DNA from: Gemmatimonas sp. UBA2094
GTDB taxonomy: Bacteria; Gemmatimonadota; Gemmatimonadetes; Gemmatimonadales; Gemmatimonadaceae
Direction: 5' to 3'
Assembly: GCA_002331565.1 (NCBI GenBank)
Contig: DCZC01000193.1
Location: 410 to 31,258 of the forward strand
Length of the DNA: 30,849 nt
Positions 9,497 through 17,790 of the stretch are shown piece by piece. The position numbers were made by a program, and so were the translations under genes. Numbering within the stretch: the stretch's first letter is position 1; every line of letters begins with the position of its first letter. Below the pieces are notes generated by a model. The model did no database searches and was not told the origin of the DNA. It was given only the letters and a program-made list of their open reading frames with translations.

Positions 9497-9565
9497 GATG
9501 CAACCTACTCCCGGAGATTGCGATGCCAACCCTTGCCGACGCGTGCCCGCGCGTGGCCCGCCCGT

Positions 9566-10561
9566 CTACCCGGCGTAGAGCGCCAGCAACGCGAAGGTCG
9601 CCAGCCAGTGTTCGCCCATATAGTCGCCGGCCACGTGCGGCAGACTGGCCTCGAGATGCGCCGTGGCGGCACGCGCGGCGACGGTGGCACGCGCGTCCTC
9701 CGCCGGGAGCGCGGCGGCGATGCTGCGCCAGCACCATGCGCGGGATAAATTGAGCCCGTCGAGGTGCGCAATCTTGCCATCGGTCCGGTCGCTCACGAAC
9801 GCCGGCGTGAACAGCGTTGCCGGCTGCCCGTCGGCGACGCGCGGCAGAAATCCATCGAACCACGCGCGGAAGGCCGATGGGGCGAGCACCGTGCGCATGC
9901 ACTCCGCTTCCATGAGTGCCGACGAGAGGAAATCGTCACCGCCGGGTTCCCACGCCTGACAATCGCGGTCGGCGAGGTACCAGCGCTGTGCGGCGTCGCG
10001 CAGCGCGACGCTCAACGCCACGTGCCCGGCCCCATCGGCGTACTCGAGCGCCAGCCGCACCGCGAACGCCGTGTTGAAGTGCGTGCCCGCACGCACCGGA
10101 TACGTGGCTTTCGGCAGGAAGGCGAGGAAGCGCCCGACGAACACGTCGGTGAGCGGCTGCAGCACCGCGGCCCACCGACGACCGTCGACGCTATCGTGCC
10201 GGTCGAGCTCGGCCTGCAGCATGAGCAGCCACGCCCAGCCGTAGGGACGTTCGAATCCGCCACGCGCCGGATGCGCGGCATACGCCACCTCCGCCGCCAT
10301 GCGCGCGTCGGTGAACTGTGACTCGAAGAGCCCGCGGATCATCGGCCCTTCCGGCAGCGCCGGTTCGCGACGCAGCAGCGTCGCCAGCAGCCAGTAGCCA
10401 TGCACGCACGAGTGCCAGTCGAAGCTCCCGTAGAACACCGGATGCAACTGCGAGGGCGTGCACCCGTCGTCACCGCCCAGCATCACATGATCCAGCTTGT
10501 TGGGATACTCGCGGCGCACATGCGACAGGGCGAGCTGAGCGAACTGGCTTTCGAGAGACAC
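9566..10561 (-). CDS. DUF2891 family protein
   Basis: A 331-residue soluble protein from a GTG start, with no signal peptide or membrane segment. It shows the features of DUF2891: an N-terminal HPVFYGSFDWHSCVHGYW stretch (about 40-57), an FERPYGWAWLLMLQAEL helix, a THFNTAFAVRLALEYA helix and a C-terminal DGLNLSRAWCWRSIA segment. The repeated aromatic helices resemble an alpha/alpha-barrel fold, but this is only an impression. The biochemical function is not established. It starts 23 bp after the DUF979 gene and is likely in one operon with the DUF969/DUF979 pair. That association suggests a cytosolic enzyme acting on what the pair transports. Confidence 0.85.
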   Translation of the reverse strand: MSLESQFAQLALSHVRREYPNKLDHVMLGGDDGCTPSQLHPVFYGSFDWHSCVHGYWLLATLLRREPALPEGPMIRGLFESQFTDARMAAEVAYAAHPARGGFERPYGWAWLLMLQAELDRHDSVDGRRWAAVLQPLTDVFVGRFLAFLPKATYPVRAGTHFNTAFAVRLALEYADGAGHVALSVALRDAAQRWYLADRDCQAWEPGGDDFLSSALMEAECMRTVLAPSAFRAWFDGFLPRVADGQPATLFTPAFVSDRTDGKIAHLDGLNLSRAWCWRSIAAALPAEDARATVAARAATAHLEASLPHVAGDYMGEHWLATFALLALYAG

Positions 10562-10584
10562 GGTGGACCGGAGGCGCGAGGGGA

Positions 10585-11535
10585 TCAGCGGAACGCGAAG
10601 ACGGACATGAGCACGATGTTGACCACGAGCAACATGAGCGCCGTGGGGACCTGCGCGCGGATCACGCCGTACCTGTCCCGCAGTTCGAGCAGTGCGGCCG
10701 GCACGATGTTGAAGTTGGCGGCCATCGGCGTCATGAGGGTGCCGCAGAAGCCGGACAACATGCCGATGGCGGTGACGACGACCACGTCACCGCCATACTG
10801 CTGCACCACGAGGGGCAGGCCAATGCCGGCGGTCATGACCGGGAAAGCGGCAAAGGCATTGCCCATGATCATGGTGAACAGCGCCATGCCCACGGCGTAC
10901 GCCACCACCGCGGCAAGCGGCGAGCCAAGCGGGAGCCACGTCGTGGCCAGTGTGCTCACCACTTTGCCCACGCCCGCGGCAGCGAAGACGGCGCCCAGTG
11001 CGGCCAGCGACTGCGGCAGCACCGCCGCCCATCCCACGCTGTCCATGAGGCGGCGTGCTTCCACGATGGGCGCGCTCACCGTCGGTCGCAGCATCACCAG
11101 CCCCGCGAGCAGACCGAGTACCGTACCGATGCCCAGCGCGATCTGCGTGACCTGCTTGGGGTCGACGAGCGGCAAGCCGCCGACCGTGAGATCCTTGAGC
11201 AGCACACTGCCGGCGAACGTGGCGAGGGGCACGATGAGTACGGGCACGAACAACCGGTTGCCGTAGCGTGCGGCCGATGCGCTGCGCCCCGCCGCCGTGG
11301 CCGTCTCCCGTGTTCCCTGCCCCAGGCCGGCCGCAGCCGTGGCGACCATTACGAGCACGAGGATGCCGTTCGTGAGATCGCCGAGGTAGGAGCCGGCGAG
11401 AAAGAGCACGGCGTACACCCCCCAGAACAGCGTATTTCGCCAGCGGCGCGGATTGCTGTCGTCGCGGGCATTCACGAGCGCGATGCCACCGGTGAGCAGT
11501 CCCATGAGCACGTAGATCGCTTCGAGCTTGATCAC
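10585..11535 (-). CDS. DUF979 family membrane protein (likely permease subunit)
   Basis: A 316-residue integral membrane protein with about 9-10 hydrophobic segments, from IYVLMGLLTGGIALV at the N-terminus to a C-terminal LMLLVVNIVLMSVF. The segment MIMGNAFAAFPVMTAGIGLP and the following GFCGTLMTPMAANFN are conserved features of DUF979. The GTG start overlaps the TGA stop of the DUF969 gene in the sequence GTGA, so the two are translationally coupled. A GGGGGAG stretch about 9 nt upstream can serve as ribosome site. An ATG at 11631 would add 32 Arg/Gly-rich residues and is rejected. Together with DUF969 it looks like a two-part permease of the ion-transporter superfamily type. The substrate is unknown; a role in pyroglutamate or peptide metabolism has been suggested elsewhere from gene neighbourhoods. 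Confidence 0.85.
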   Translation of the reverse strand: MIKLEAIYVLMGLLTGGIALVNARDDSNPRRWRNTLFWGVYAVLFLAGSYLGDLTNGILVLVMVATAAAGLGQGTRETATAAGRSASAARYGNRLFVPVLIVPLATFAGSVLLKDLTVGGLPLVDPKQVTQIALGIGTVLGLLAGLVMLRPTVSAPIVEARRLMDSVGWAAVLPQSLAALGAVFAAAGVGKVVSTLATTWLPLGSPLAAVVAYAVGMALFTMIMGNAFAAFPVMTAGIGLPLVVQQYGGDVVVVTAIGMLSGFCGTLMTPMAANFNIVPAALLELRDRYGVIRAQVPTALMLLVVNIVLMSVFAFR

Positions 11536-12227
11536 GACGCCTGCTCCCCCGCCGGCGCATCGGCGGCCACCTGCCGGGCGATCTGCCGGTCGAACCACCA
11601 GAGACGCGCCCCGTGCAGTACGAAGGCGCACAGCGCCGTGGGAATGGCCCAGCGCGCGAGTTGCAGCGGCTCCACGACGATGCCGTTCTGCTCGAGAAAG
11701 CCGCGGATGAGCAGAATGGAGCCGATGGCGACGAAGACGTCTTCGCCGAAGAACATGCCCACGTTGTCGACGCCGGCCGCCATTGCCTTGATGCGTTCGC
11801 GCGTGGCTTCCGGCAGGTCGCCGTGAGTGTTTTCCGCCGCGCCCTCAGCCATGGGCGCCACGAGGGGGCGTACCATCTGGGCGTGCCCGCCGAGCGACAC
11901 GAGGCCAAGCGCCGCGGTGATCTGCCGCAGCGCCAGATACACGAGCAGCACCCGCCCCGCGGTCGCCGCGCGGATGCGGCTGATCACGTCGCGCGAGCGT
12001 TCCTTGAGTCCTGACCGTTCGGCGAGGCCGATGACTGGCAGTGCCAGCCACACGATGGCGATGTACCGGCTGTCGACGAACGCCTTGCCGAACGCGGCGA
12101 TGACGTCGGGCAGCGATTGCCCACTGGCCAGCCCGGTGGCCACGCCCGCGAGCGTGACCACCAGCAGCGCGTTGAGGCGCAGCGCGAAGCCGACGATGAC
12201 GATGAGGATCCCGATCAGCGGAAGCAT
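11532..12227 (-). CDS. DUF969 family membrane protein (partner of DUF979)
   Basis: A 231-residue membrane protein starting MLPLIGILIVIVGFALRLN. It contains the DUF969 hallmarks: GLAERSGLKERS near residue 70, LRQITAALGLVSLGGHAQMVRPLVAPM and then GVDNVGMFFGEDVFVA. It has about five hydrophobic segments. The ATG at 12227 opens directly into the first one; a TTG three codons upstream is possible but unnecessary. Its stop overlaps the DUF979 start, and the conserved pair is nearly always adjacent, which points to a heteromeric transporter. It is the first gene of the minus-strand run and is divergent from the ChaN-like gene. Confidence 0.85.
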   Translation of the reverse strand: MLPLIGILIVIVGFALRLNALLVVTLAGVATGLASGQSLPDVIAAFGKAFVDSRYIAIVWLALPVIGLAERSGLKERSRDVISRIRAATAGRVLLVYLALRQITAALGLVSLGGHAQMVRPLVAPMAEGAAENTHGDLPEATRERIKAMAAGVDNVGMFFGEDVFVAIGSILLIRGFLEQNGIVVEPLQLARWAIPTALCAFVLHGARLWWFDRQIARQVAADAPAGEQAS

Positions 12228-12256
12228 GGGCCACAATAGCGCGGCTGCCCGTCCGG

Positions 12257-12288
12257 CGCGAGCACTCGGCCCGGGGTGCTCGTGCGCC
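12257..12288. promoter_or_regulatory. Imperfect hairpin in the DUF969/ChaN divergent region
   Basis: GAGCAC (12260-12265) pairs with GTGCTC (12277-12282), and the flanking GCGC at 12256-12259 with GCGC at 12284-12287. It lies between the two divergent start codons and could be an operator or part of the DUF969 leader. Only the symmetry is seen. Confidence 0.25.
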
Positions 12289-12394
12289 CTGCGTCCTCCC
12301 GCGGCGTGAGGTGCGAGCGGGGAGGCGATAGATTTCCGTGATGCGTCCGGCGTTGTCCGGGCGGTCCGCGGCCTGTCCTATTCGCCCCTTGTCC

Positions 12395-13345
12395 ATGCTC
12401 CGTCGATTTTCCTCCGCGGCCGTCACGGTCGTGTTGACGCTGCTCAGCACCGCCTGCCTTCCGGGCGGCGGCCATCGTATGTCCTCGGCGCCACTCACGC
12501 CGGAGCCGGCGGTACGCATTTACGACACCAAGGCCCGCAGCTTCGTGACGTTCCGGCAGTTCGCCGATGGCATCGCGTCGCGCGACCTCGTGTTCTTCGG
12601 CGAGCAGCACAACGACCCCACCACCCATGCCGCCGAGCACGCGGTTCTGGCGGCGCTGGGCGACCGGCGGGCGCATGTCGTGCTGACGCTCGAAATGTTC
12701 GAGCGCGATGTGCAACCGTTGGTCGATCAGTACGTCGCCGGGACGGTCTCCGAAAAGGATTTCCTCGCCGGCTCACGCCCGTGGGACAACTACCCGGCCG
12801 ACTATCGACCGATGGTGGAGTTGGCACGTGTGCGGGGCTGGCCGGTAATCGCCGCCAACGTGCCGCGTCGGCTGGCGAGTGCCGTGAGCCGCCGCGGCCT
12901 TGCCGTACTGGACACGATGAACGCGCGGGACCGCGGGTACGTCGCGAAGCAAAACGTGTGCCCGAAGGACACGTACTACGAGAAGTTCGCCGAGACCATG
13001 AAGGGGCACAGCGCCGGCGGTGGGCCGCCGACAGCGGCCGATGCGGCGGCGATGGCGCAGATGACCGACCGCTTCTACGAGGCGCAGTGCGTGAAGGACG
13101 AGGCCATGGGCGAAGCGATCGCCGACGCGTTCGCGCGCGCGCCCAAGGGCAGCGTGCTCTTCCAGGTGGACGGCGCCTTCCACAGCGACTTCGGGCTCGG
13201 CACCGTCGAGCGGGCCAAGCGGCGCCTGCCGAAAGCCAGCAGCGTGGTGATCACGGCGGTGCCCGTGGCGGATCTCACCAAGCCCGACGTCGCCACACAC
13301 GCGGCGAAAGCGGACTACGTGCTGTTCACCCGCGCCCCCCGCTGA
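12395..13345 (+). CDS. ChaN-like lipoprotein (haem-binding uptake family)
   Basis: A 316-residue protein. Residues 1-21 form a lipoprotein signal, MLRRFSS then a hydrophobic run ending in the lipobox LSTAC, with Cys21 as the lipidation site. The ChaN domain follows: DLVFFGEQHNDPTTHAAEH (64-82), then VLTLEMFERDVQPLVDQY, SRPWDNYPADYRPMVELAR and VIAANVPRR. The region near the C-terminus (LFQVDGAFHSDFGLG) is also conserved. Campylobacter ChaN binds haem as a dimer, so a role in iron uptake is plausible, but many homologues are untested. An upstream ATG at 12341, with GGAGG at 12321-12325, would add 18 residues before the signal. The ATG at 12395 gives the better signal peptide. The stop codon lies at the outer edge of the large palindrome. 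Confidence 0.8.
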   Translation: MLRRFSSAAVTVVLTLLSTACLPGGGHRMSSAPLTPEPAVRIYDTKARSFVTFRQFADGIASRDLVFFGEQHNDPTTHAAEHAVLAALGDRRAHVVLTLEMFERDVQPLVDQYVAGTVSEKDFLAGSRPWDNYPADYRPMVELARVRGWPVIAANVPRRLASAVSRRGLAVLDTMNARDRGYVAKQNVCPKDTYYEKFAETMKGHSAGGGPPTAADAAAMAQMTDRFYEAQCVKDEAMGEAIADAFARAPKGSVLFQVDGAFHSDFGLGTVERAKRRLPKASSVVITAVPVADLTKPDVATHAAKADYVLFTRAPR

Positions 13346-13735
13346 AGGGAACCACGCAGGGACGCGCGGGACTACGCGCGGTGGACTACGCGTTGGGACC
13401 TACGCGCTGGGACAAACGCGTTGGGACCGACACGTTGGGAACCACGTGGAAGTGACGCCGTGGCCAACGCGGCTGAACCACGCATGGGACAACGCTTACG
13501 GCCGGCCTCCGGCGTCCGCGTGACGCGGAGAACTACGCCCGCGTTTTTCCCCGCGTCTCGCGACCGCGCGAAGCGCCGGTCGTTAGCGTGCTTCACCGCG
13601 CCGTGCAGCGGCGTTTTCCACCGCGTCACTTCCACGTGGTTCCAAACGTGTCGGTCCCAACGCGTTTGTCCCAACGCGTTTTTCCCAACGCGTGGTCCAC
13701 CGCGCGTAGTCCCGCACGTCCCTAGGTGGTTCAGC
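13341..13735. repeat. Large imperfect palindrome filling the gap between two convergent genes
   Basis: The left arm 13358-13458 and right arm 13623-13723 are 101 bp each and match as reverse complements with about 7 mismatches and no gap. Outside them, GCTGAA (13341-13346) mirrors TTCAGC (13730-13735), so the symmetry takes in the TGA stops of both flanking genes. Inside, the pairing continues with more mismatches to the centre. There, 13522-13538 and 13541-13557 match at 14 of 17 positions around a 2-nt loop. Within each arm GGGAC-type words recur every 14 bp (13395, 13409, 13423, 13437), with consensus GGGACnnACGCGTT. No reading frame here looks real. It could be a huge bidirectional terminator, a MITE-like element or a hairpin RNA source. 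Confidence 0.85.
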
Positions 13736-14261
13736 CCTCGTAGCCGCGCTCGAGGAGAAACGCCCTCACCTGCTCCGGATTGCGCTCGACCTCGAGGCTG
13801 CCCGGGCGCAGTCCGGTGCGAATGAGGATGCCGCGCCCGGCGGCGCTGGCCACCACGAAGGCATCGGTCGTGACGCACACCACTTCGGCGGTCTCCGACA
13901 GCTGTCCCGGGTGACCGGAGAAATGCATGGCCGCCCCTTCCGCCATGCCCTCCGCCATCATGCGCCCGTGCGGCTCGCTCCACGTCACGCCGGTGAAGAG
14001 CACGACGTCGTTGTTACCGTCGATAAAGTCCTCGACCGGGACGCCGAGCACGCCCGGGGTGGGCTCGAGCTCGGCGCGGATGCGGTACGCGTCGAAGAGC
14101 GCCTCGACGTCGGCCGTATCGATGCCGATCCGCACGGCGTGGCCGTCGCGCAGCACGACCGTGACCTCCTGTTCGCCGACCGAGATCCCGCGCCACGCGC
14201 CGCGCAGCTTGCGCAGGGCTTCCATGGTGTCGGCCGTAGCCTGAAAACGATATTCGCGCAC
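13731..14261 (-). CDS. Hypothetical protein, 176 residues
   Basis: I do not recognise this family. The GTG at 14261 is preceded by GAGGA about 4-5 nt upstream. Protein-like sequence begins there with REYRFQATADTMEALRKL, while the open frame further upstream is Arg/Pro-rich and lacks protein character. A later ATG at 14225 is the alternative start. The protein is soluble, acidic and without a signal peptide. It has alternating beta stretches (EVTVVLRDGHAVRIGI, AEVVCVTTDAFVVASA, GRGILIRTG) and a Met/Gly-rich segment MMAEGMAEGAAMHFSGHP in the middle. The end is FLLERGYEG. The stop codon lies in the right arm of the palindrome. It is downstream of the first Asp-box gene, but a hairpin separates them. 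Confidence 0.6.
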   Translation of the reverse strand: MREYRFQATADTMEALRKLRGAWRGISVGEQEVTVVLRDGHAVRIGIDTADVEALFDAYRIRAELEPTPGVLGVPVEDFIDGNNDVVLFTGVTWSEPHGRMMAEGMAEGAAMHFSGHPGQLSETAEVVCVTTDAFVVASAAGRGILIRTGLRPGSLEVERNPEQVRAFLLERGYEG

Positions 14262-14380
14262 AGTTCCTCGTGAAGAAAGCGCCCGCCGAAATGTCGCTGG
14301 TCGTCGCACCGGAACACATGGGCGACGGCGACTCCGTTCGGCGACTCGGTTCCGGGCCGTCCACCTCACTGAATGCAAAC

Positions 14381-14406
14381 GGGGGACCTCCGCATGGAGA
14401 TCCCCC
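14381..14406 (-). terminator. Terminator-like hairpin after the first Asp-box gene
   Basis: GGGGGACCTCC (14381-14391) and GGAGATCCCCC (14396-14406) form an 11-bp stem with one mismatch around a 4-nt loop, GCAT. On the minus strand it is followed by GTTTGCATT, a weak T-rich stretch. It lies 36 nt after the stop at 14443. Confidence 0.5.
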
Positions 14407-14442
14407 GGGCGCACGACACGAGACGGCAGACGGCAGCAGCGG

Positions 14443-17400
14443 TTACTTCTTCTCGCCGTCCTCTTCGAAGCCGAACGGGCTGGCGCCACCGGCGGCACCC
14501 ATGTTTTCCACACGCAGCGTCTGCTTCTGAATCGTGTTGCCGATCTGCAGCACGACGCCGAAGTCACCCGTGGTGGCGTTGCCGCCGCCGGCGCCACCAC
14601 CGAAGCCACCGAAGCCACGGCCCTGGGCCGGCACGGGCAGACCGATCAACTCGAACACCTTCCGCACGGCCGGATTGCTGGCCGCGTTCTGCAGCTGCTG
14701 CGCGCGCTGCTGCAGGTCCGCGACGTTGGCCCCGCCGGCGTTGCCGGTGGGACGCGGCGTGGCTTCCGCCGGGCGGGCACAGAACGTCTCCCACTGCGTG
14801 AGCGGACGTTCGCAGGGGGTCTGCGCGCCACGACCACCGCCGCCGCCACGGACGTTGAAGCCACCGCCGGCGGGCGGATTGAGCAGCTGCTTCGCGAGCG
14901 CCAGCGCCGAGCTGTCGTACTTCGCCTTGGTGAGCGAGTCGAGCACGGCCGGCAGGCGCACGGCGCGGAGAATGCTGTCACGCTTCTCGCTGGGCGAGAG
15001 CGCGGCACGCGGAGCCGGACGGCCCGCGAGCGCGTAATTCCACGTGACCGTGTGCAGCCCCACGCCCCCCGGGCCGGTGATGGTCGATACCGTATCGCCC
15101 ACCGCATTCACGATGCTGATGCGCGCCGGCGAACCGGCCTGCGTGATGCGGTACGTGATGTTCGCGCCGTACGCCGGGTTGGGCGTGGCGAAGAAGCCCT
15201 GCGCATTGCCGTTGCCGCTCGCGCCACGCAGAGGCGGCTCGCCCCACTGGAACGCCGTACGGGGCTCGAAGAGGTGCACCGGCTTCGCGGCCACCGTCTT
15301 CGTCATCTGCGACAGCGGCGCCACGTCCACGATCCAGAAGCCGCGGCCGTGCGTCGCCGCAATGAGCTCCTTGTCGCGCGGATGGATCTGCAGATCGTAC
15401 ACCGGCACGCTCGGCAGATTGGCCGCGAGCTTGGTCCACGTCTGCCCACGGTCCACCGAGGCGTATACGCTGAGCGACGAGCCCACGTACAGCACGTCGG
15501 CGCTGTTGGGATCTTCGCGCACCACGTGCAGGAAGTCGGCGTTGCCGTCGGCGGGCAGATTGTTCACGATGCTCGCGAACGTCTTGCCGCCATCCTTCGA
15601 CATGTACAGATACGGCTTGAAGTCGCCATTGCGATGGTTCTCGAGTGCCACGTACACCACGTTGGTGTCGAACGCCGACGCTTCGACGCGCGTGACGTAC
15701 ACTTCGCCGCCGTTCGGCAGGCCCGTGATGTTCTTGCCGATGTTCTCCCAGGTGGCGCCGTCGTTGCTGGTCTTCCACACGTTGCCGTCGTCGGTCCCGG
15801 CGTAGAGCAGCCCCTGCTTGGCCGGGCTTTCGTCCATCGCCACCACGGTGCCGTACGTTTCGGCGCCCGTGGCGTCGAGCGTGATGCCGCCGGTGAGGCG
15901 CAGCGCCGTGTCGAGCTTGGCCGTGAGCTGCCGCGACAGATCGGGTGAGATGATCTTGAAGTCTGCGCCGCGCTTCGACGACTTGAGCACGCGGTTGCCG
16001 GCGAAGTACACCACCGCCGGATTGTGCGGCGAAATGAAGAACGGCGTGTTCCAGTTGAAGCGCAGCGAGAGGTCGGCCGAGTCGGCCGCCTGCTTCTTGC
16101 GCAGCGCCGCGATGGCCGCCAGCTGCGGCTTGGTGGCCGGCGCGAGCGGATCACCGCGCACCACCGCGATACTGTCCTCCCACTCCTTGTACTTCGCCTG
16201 CCAGCTGGGCTTCACGAACGACTGACGCTCACCGGTCTTGAGGTTCAGGCGCGAGGCGTTGCCCCCCTGCGATTCGCCATACACGATGTTCGGGTCGGTG
16301 GGATCCATGGCCGCATAGAATCCGTCGCCACCGGCGATGGTGAACCAGTAGCCGAGGCTCGTCTGGTTGCCGCGCAGGCGGCTGGGGCCACACCACGTGC
16401 CGTTGTCCTGCGCACCGCCGCAGATGTTGTACGGCACCGCGTTGTCGAACGCGACCTCGTAGAACTGGGCGATGGGGAGATTCTGCTGTTGCAGGAAGTT
16501 GCCACCGGCGTCGTACGTGATGGCGATGCCGCCGTCGTTGGCGAGGAACCAGCGCTGCGGATCATTGGGGTCGATCCAGATGCCGTGGTCGTCCACGTGC
16601 ACGTTCTGCGCGGCGCTGCGCGACGTCTTGCCGCCGTCTTCTGACAGCTGCAGTTCGGTGCTCGAGAAGTACACGCGATTCGGATTCTTCGGATCGCTGC
16701 GCACCTGCGAGTAGTAGAACGGACGCACGTTGATGTTGTTCATCTGCGTCCACGTGGCGCCGCCGTCGGTGCTCTTGTAGAGCCCGTTGGCCTTGGGGCT
16801 GCGCTCACCGACGATGGGGCCGGTGCTGTTCGCCGCTGCCTCGACCATCATGTACATGATGTCGGGGTTGGCCAGATTGATGTCGAGGCTCATGCGCCCC
16901 TTGTAACCGGCGGGGAAACCGCCGCCCTTCACTTCGGTCCAATTTTCGCCGCCGTCGGTGCTCTTCCAGAGCCCGGAGCCCGGACCACCCGAGAAGAGCG
17001 AGTACGGCGTGCGGCGACGCTCCCAGCTCGTGGCGAACACGATGTTGGGGTTCTTCGGGTGGATGGCGACGTCCACGAAACCGGCCTTGTCGCTGACGAA
17101 CTTCACCAGCTTCCAACTCTGTCCGCCGTCGGTGGTGCGATAGAGCCCCCGGTCGGGGTTGGCTCGCCACGCCGCGCCGAGCGCCGCCACGAAGACCACG
17201 TTGGGATTGGTGGGGTGCACCGCAATGCGTCCGATGTGCTCGGTCTTCTCGAGTCCCATCGGCTTCCACGTGATCCCGCCGTCGGTGCTCTTGAAGAGGC
17301 CGCCGCCGGGCTCGATGGAGTTCCGGGAGTTCGGTTCACCCGTGCCGGCCCATACCTGCTGGGTATCGCTCGGCGCGATGGCGAGCATACCCATCGAGAT

Positions 17401-17688
17401 GATGCGCTTGTCGTCGAACACCGGGCGCCACGTCGTGCCGTTGTTCATGCTCTTCCAGATACCGCCGCCGGCCGCGGCCACGAATACCGTCTTGGACGGG
17501 CTCGGGATGCCGACCACGTCGGACAGACGGCCCATGAAGTTGGCGGGGCCGACCGTACGCCAGCGCAGGCCGGCCACGGTGGCGGAGTCGAGCCCCTGCG
17601 CGCCAAGCGACGAGCCGAGCATCACGCCGTGCAGCGCAAGACCGGCCATCACCGCAGCCGATCGCGGGACGAAACGAGTGAGGGACAT
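14443..17688 (-). CDS. Large secreted Asp-box/sortilin-like beta-propeller protein (1,081 residues)
   Basis: Residues 1-30 form a signal peptide: MSLTRFVPR, then a hydrophobic run ending SLGAQ. The body is built of many Asp-box (BNR) repeats of type S-x-D-x-G-x-T-W, for example KSTDGGITWKPM, RTTDGGQSWKLV, KSTDGGENWTEV, KSTDGGATWTQM and SVDRGQTWTKL. This is the ten-bladed VPS10/sortilin-type propeller layout of bacterial glycosyl-hydrolase-like exported proteins. A short Ig/FlgD-like region follows (about 855-890, ARISIVNAVGDTVSTITGP, then HTVTWNYAL). The last 150 residues are a Gly- and Ala-rich tail (GGGFNVRGGGGG; FGGFGGGAGGG). The catalytic role is unknown; binding of peptides or glycans is more likely than hydrolysis. 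A paralogue is encoded at 27052-30057. The ATG follows a pyrimidine-rich stretch without Shine-Dalgarno. Confidence 0.85.
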   Translation of the reverse strand: MSLTRFVPRSAAVMAGLALHGVMLGSSLGAQGLDSATVAGLRWRTVGPANFMGRLSDVVGIPSPSKTVFVAAAGGGIWKSMNNGTTWRPVFDDKRIISMGMLAIAPSDTQQVWAGTGEPNSRNSIEPGGGLFKSTDGGITWKPMGLEKTEHIGRIAVHPTNPNVVFVAALGAAWRANPDRGLYRTTDGGQSWKLVKFVSDKAGFVDVAIHPKNPNIVFATSWERRRTPYSLFSGGPGSGLWKSTDGGENWTEVKGGGFPAGYKGRMSLDINLANPDIMYMMVEAAANSTGPIVGERSPKANGLYKSTDGGATWTQMNNINVRPFYYSQVRSDPKNPNRVYFSSTELQLSEDGGKTSRSAAQNVHVDDHGIWIDPNDPQRWFLANDGGIAITYDAGGNFLQQQNLPIAQFYEVAFDNAVPYNICGGAQDNGTWCGPSRLRGNQTSLGYWFTIAGGDGFYAAMDPTDPNIVYGESQGGNASRLNLKTGERQSFVKPSWQAKYKEWEDSIAVVRGDPLAPATKPQLAAIAALRKKQAADSADLSLRFNWNTPFFISPHNPAVVYFAGNRVLKSSKRGADFKIISPDLSRQLTAKLDTALRLTGGITLDATGAETYGTVVAMDESPAKQGLLYAGTDDGNVWKTSNDGATWENIGKNITGLPNGGEVYVTRVEASAFDTNVVYVALENHRNGDFKPYLYMSKDGGKTFASIVNNLPADGNADFLHVVREDPNSADVLYVGSSLSVYASVDRGQTWTKLAANLPSVPVYDLQIHPRDKELIAATHGRGFWIVDVAPLSQMTKTVAAKPVHLFEPRTAFQWGEPPLRGASGNGNAQGFFATPNPAYGANITYRITQAGSPARISIVNAVGDTVSTITGPGGVGLHTVTWNYALAGRPAPRAALSPSEKRDSILRAVRLPAVLDSLTKAKYDSSALALAKQLLNPPAGGGFNVRGGGGGRGAQTPCERPLTQWETFCARPAEATPRPTGNAGGANVADLQQRAQQLQNAASNPAVRKVFELIGLPVPAQGRGFGGFGGGAGGGNATTGDFGVVLQIGNTIQKQTLRVENMGAAGGASPFGFEEDGEKK

Positions 17689-17790
17689 GGGGAGGGGAGA
17701 AGGGGAACAGGAAGTGAAGCACCGTCGGGTGCGCCCAAGCGGTGGTTACCAATGGAAAACGCACGAGGCCGGTGACACGTTTACCACATC

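Noticed and set aside
13341..13735. CRISPR array or simple insertion sequence
   Set aside because: The 14-bp units have no spacers, and there is no transposase frame or target-site duplication that I can see.
13372..13983. Open frames through the large palindrome
   Set aside because: They translate the 14-bp repeats into Arg/Gly-rich low-complexity sequence and overlap the end of the neighbouring gene in another frame.
14262..14618. An N-terminal extension of the 176-residue protein
   Set aside because: This part overlaps the end of the Asp-box gene and a hairpin in another frame and has no protein-like composition.
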